Source: Bacteroidota bacterium (GTDB taxonomy: Bacteria > Bacteroidota > Ignavibacteria > Kapaibacteriales > UBA2268). Taken from it: a DNA stretch of 5,735 bases. Under the pieces are notes generated by a model. It was not told the DNA's origin. It worked only from the letters and a program-made list of their open reading frames with translations, and ran no database searches. The stretch is from the NCBI GenBank assembly GCA_022708005.1, contig JAKIZN010000124.1:1-5735 (forward strand), written 5' to 3'. The position numbers and the translations under genes are program-made. This document shows, piece after piece, positions 5,223-5,735 of this stretch (the first letter of the stretch is position 1; each line of letters opens with the position of its first letter).

Positions 5223-5735
5223 CTAATCTTTTTGGGCGATTGCAATAATTGAAAGCCCGAAAGGCAATATAGCCCTACGGAGTATATTTTTCTCAAGCAT
5301 AAATAGTTCGGTAAAAACTTTATTCACCAACTCCGATACTTCTTCTACTGGCTCGTTTTTCTTTTTTTCGGCGCCTGTTATTTTATCTAAAACTCTTTTT
5401 AAAATAGCGGGCAAAAATAGAATTGTATTAAAATAAGACGAATATTTAATGTTGAACCCAGCTTTTTTGAGCATAGTATCGAAGTCAAATCGGTTATATC
5501 GCCTATAGTGATGGTGTATTTCGTCGTGGCGACTCCAAAGTTTCTGAAAAGCTGGCACTGTCGCAACAAACCAACCGCCAGAAGGCAGAGCATCAAAAAC
5601 TTGGGACACTACTCCAAAATCATCTTCAATATGCTCAATAACATCTAACATAGTTACTGCGGAAATATTTAATCCGCTTGTATCAAATTCACTTAAAGTA
5701 GAAACGTGTGCGTCTTCAATATTTCTTTTTTTGCA
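5223..5735 (-). CDS. class I SAM-dependent methyltransferase, C-terminal part (5' end outside window)
   Basis: 170 residues are visible and the frame stays open to the window edge, so the N-terminus with the glycine-rich SAM-binding loop is missing. The internal Met at 5651 is not the start: the 28 codons before it (ending LNISAVT) join smoothly to MLDVIEHIEDD, the usual post-strand-4 motif of Methyltransf_11/23 proteins. Next come LPSGGWFVATVPAF, then LWSRHDEIHHHYRRY (about residues 67-81 of the visible part), a signature of a group often found beside glycan or lipid synthesis genes. The hydrophobic stretch YFNTILFLPAILKRVL and the ending ILPFGLSIIAIAQ also fit that group. The substrate is unknown. 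TAG lies 22 nt upstream of the PNP start on the same strand, so it is probably the first visible gene of the operon. Confidence 0.85.
   Translation of the reverse strand, partial: CKKRNIEDAHVSTLSEFDTSGLNISAVTMLDVIEHIEDDFGVVSQVFDALPSGGWFVATVPAFQKLWSRHDEIHHHYRRYNRFDFDTMLKKAGFNIKYSSYFNTILFLPAILKRVLDKITGAEKKKNEPVEEVSELVNKVFTELFMLEKNILRRAILPFGLSIIAIAQKD

Noticed and set aside
5201..5296. Extended N-terminus of the PNP (32 extra residues)
   Set aside because: It would overlap the methyltransferase coding end, the added residues have no family likeness, and a strong AGGAG precedes the internal ATG at 5200.

Overview
The window suggests a low-GC member of the Bacteroidota/Chlorobiota/Ignavibacteriota (FCB) group. 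Three things support this: a large secreted OmpA protein with PD40 propeller repeats and a carboxypeptidase-regulatory-like domain; a promoter in front of it that fits the Bacteroidota TTTG-N19-TAnnTTTG pattern; and general protein similarity by eye. Genus or class cannot be settled from this window.

Layout. Positions 2-469 (+) hold the C-terminal part of a GH13 alpha-amylase-type enzyme whose last residues look frameshifted. Positions 470-876 are non-coding and hold composite repeat copy A (497-872), which contains a 252-bp MITE-like core with perfect 17-bp terminal inverted repeats (551-802). Everything after that is coded on the minus strand. An OmpA/PD40 outer-envelope protein occupies 877-2889, with its promoter at 2924-2954. 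Composite repeat copy B (2947-3146) lies between this gene and the next. Then, read right to left from the window edge, comes a probable operon: a SAM-dependent methyltransferase (5735-5223, 5' part missing), a class I purine nucleoside phosphorylase (5200-4397), a small MTH1187/YkoF-type thiamine-binding protein (4354-4046) and a CPBP/CAAX-type membrane protease (4045-3179). Gaps are 22, 42 and 0 nt.

The genes themselves are mostly ordinary housekeeping or envelope functions with no single obvious pathway. The most unusual content is the repeat pair. Copies A and B share about 54 bp of left flank and 70 bp of right flank in the same orientation, but the sequence between is inverted in B relative to A. 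Copy B has also lost one terminal repeat, and its junction falls exactly on an 8-bp sequence shared by core and flank. The outer arms contain a 24-bp motif seen five times in the window. One copy of it supplies the TTTG box of the OmpA gene promoter. Secondary points of interest are a phosphorylase that lacks the conserved Asp-His-Ile-Asn loop, and the amylase frameshift.
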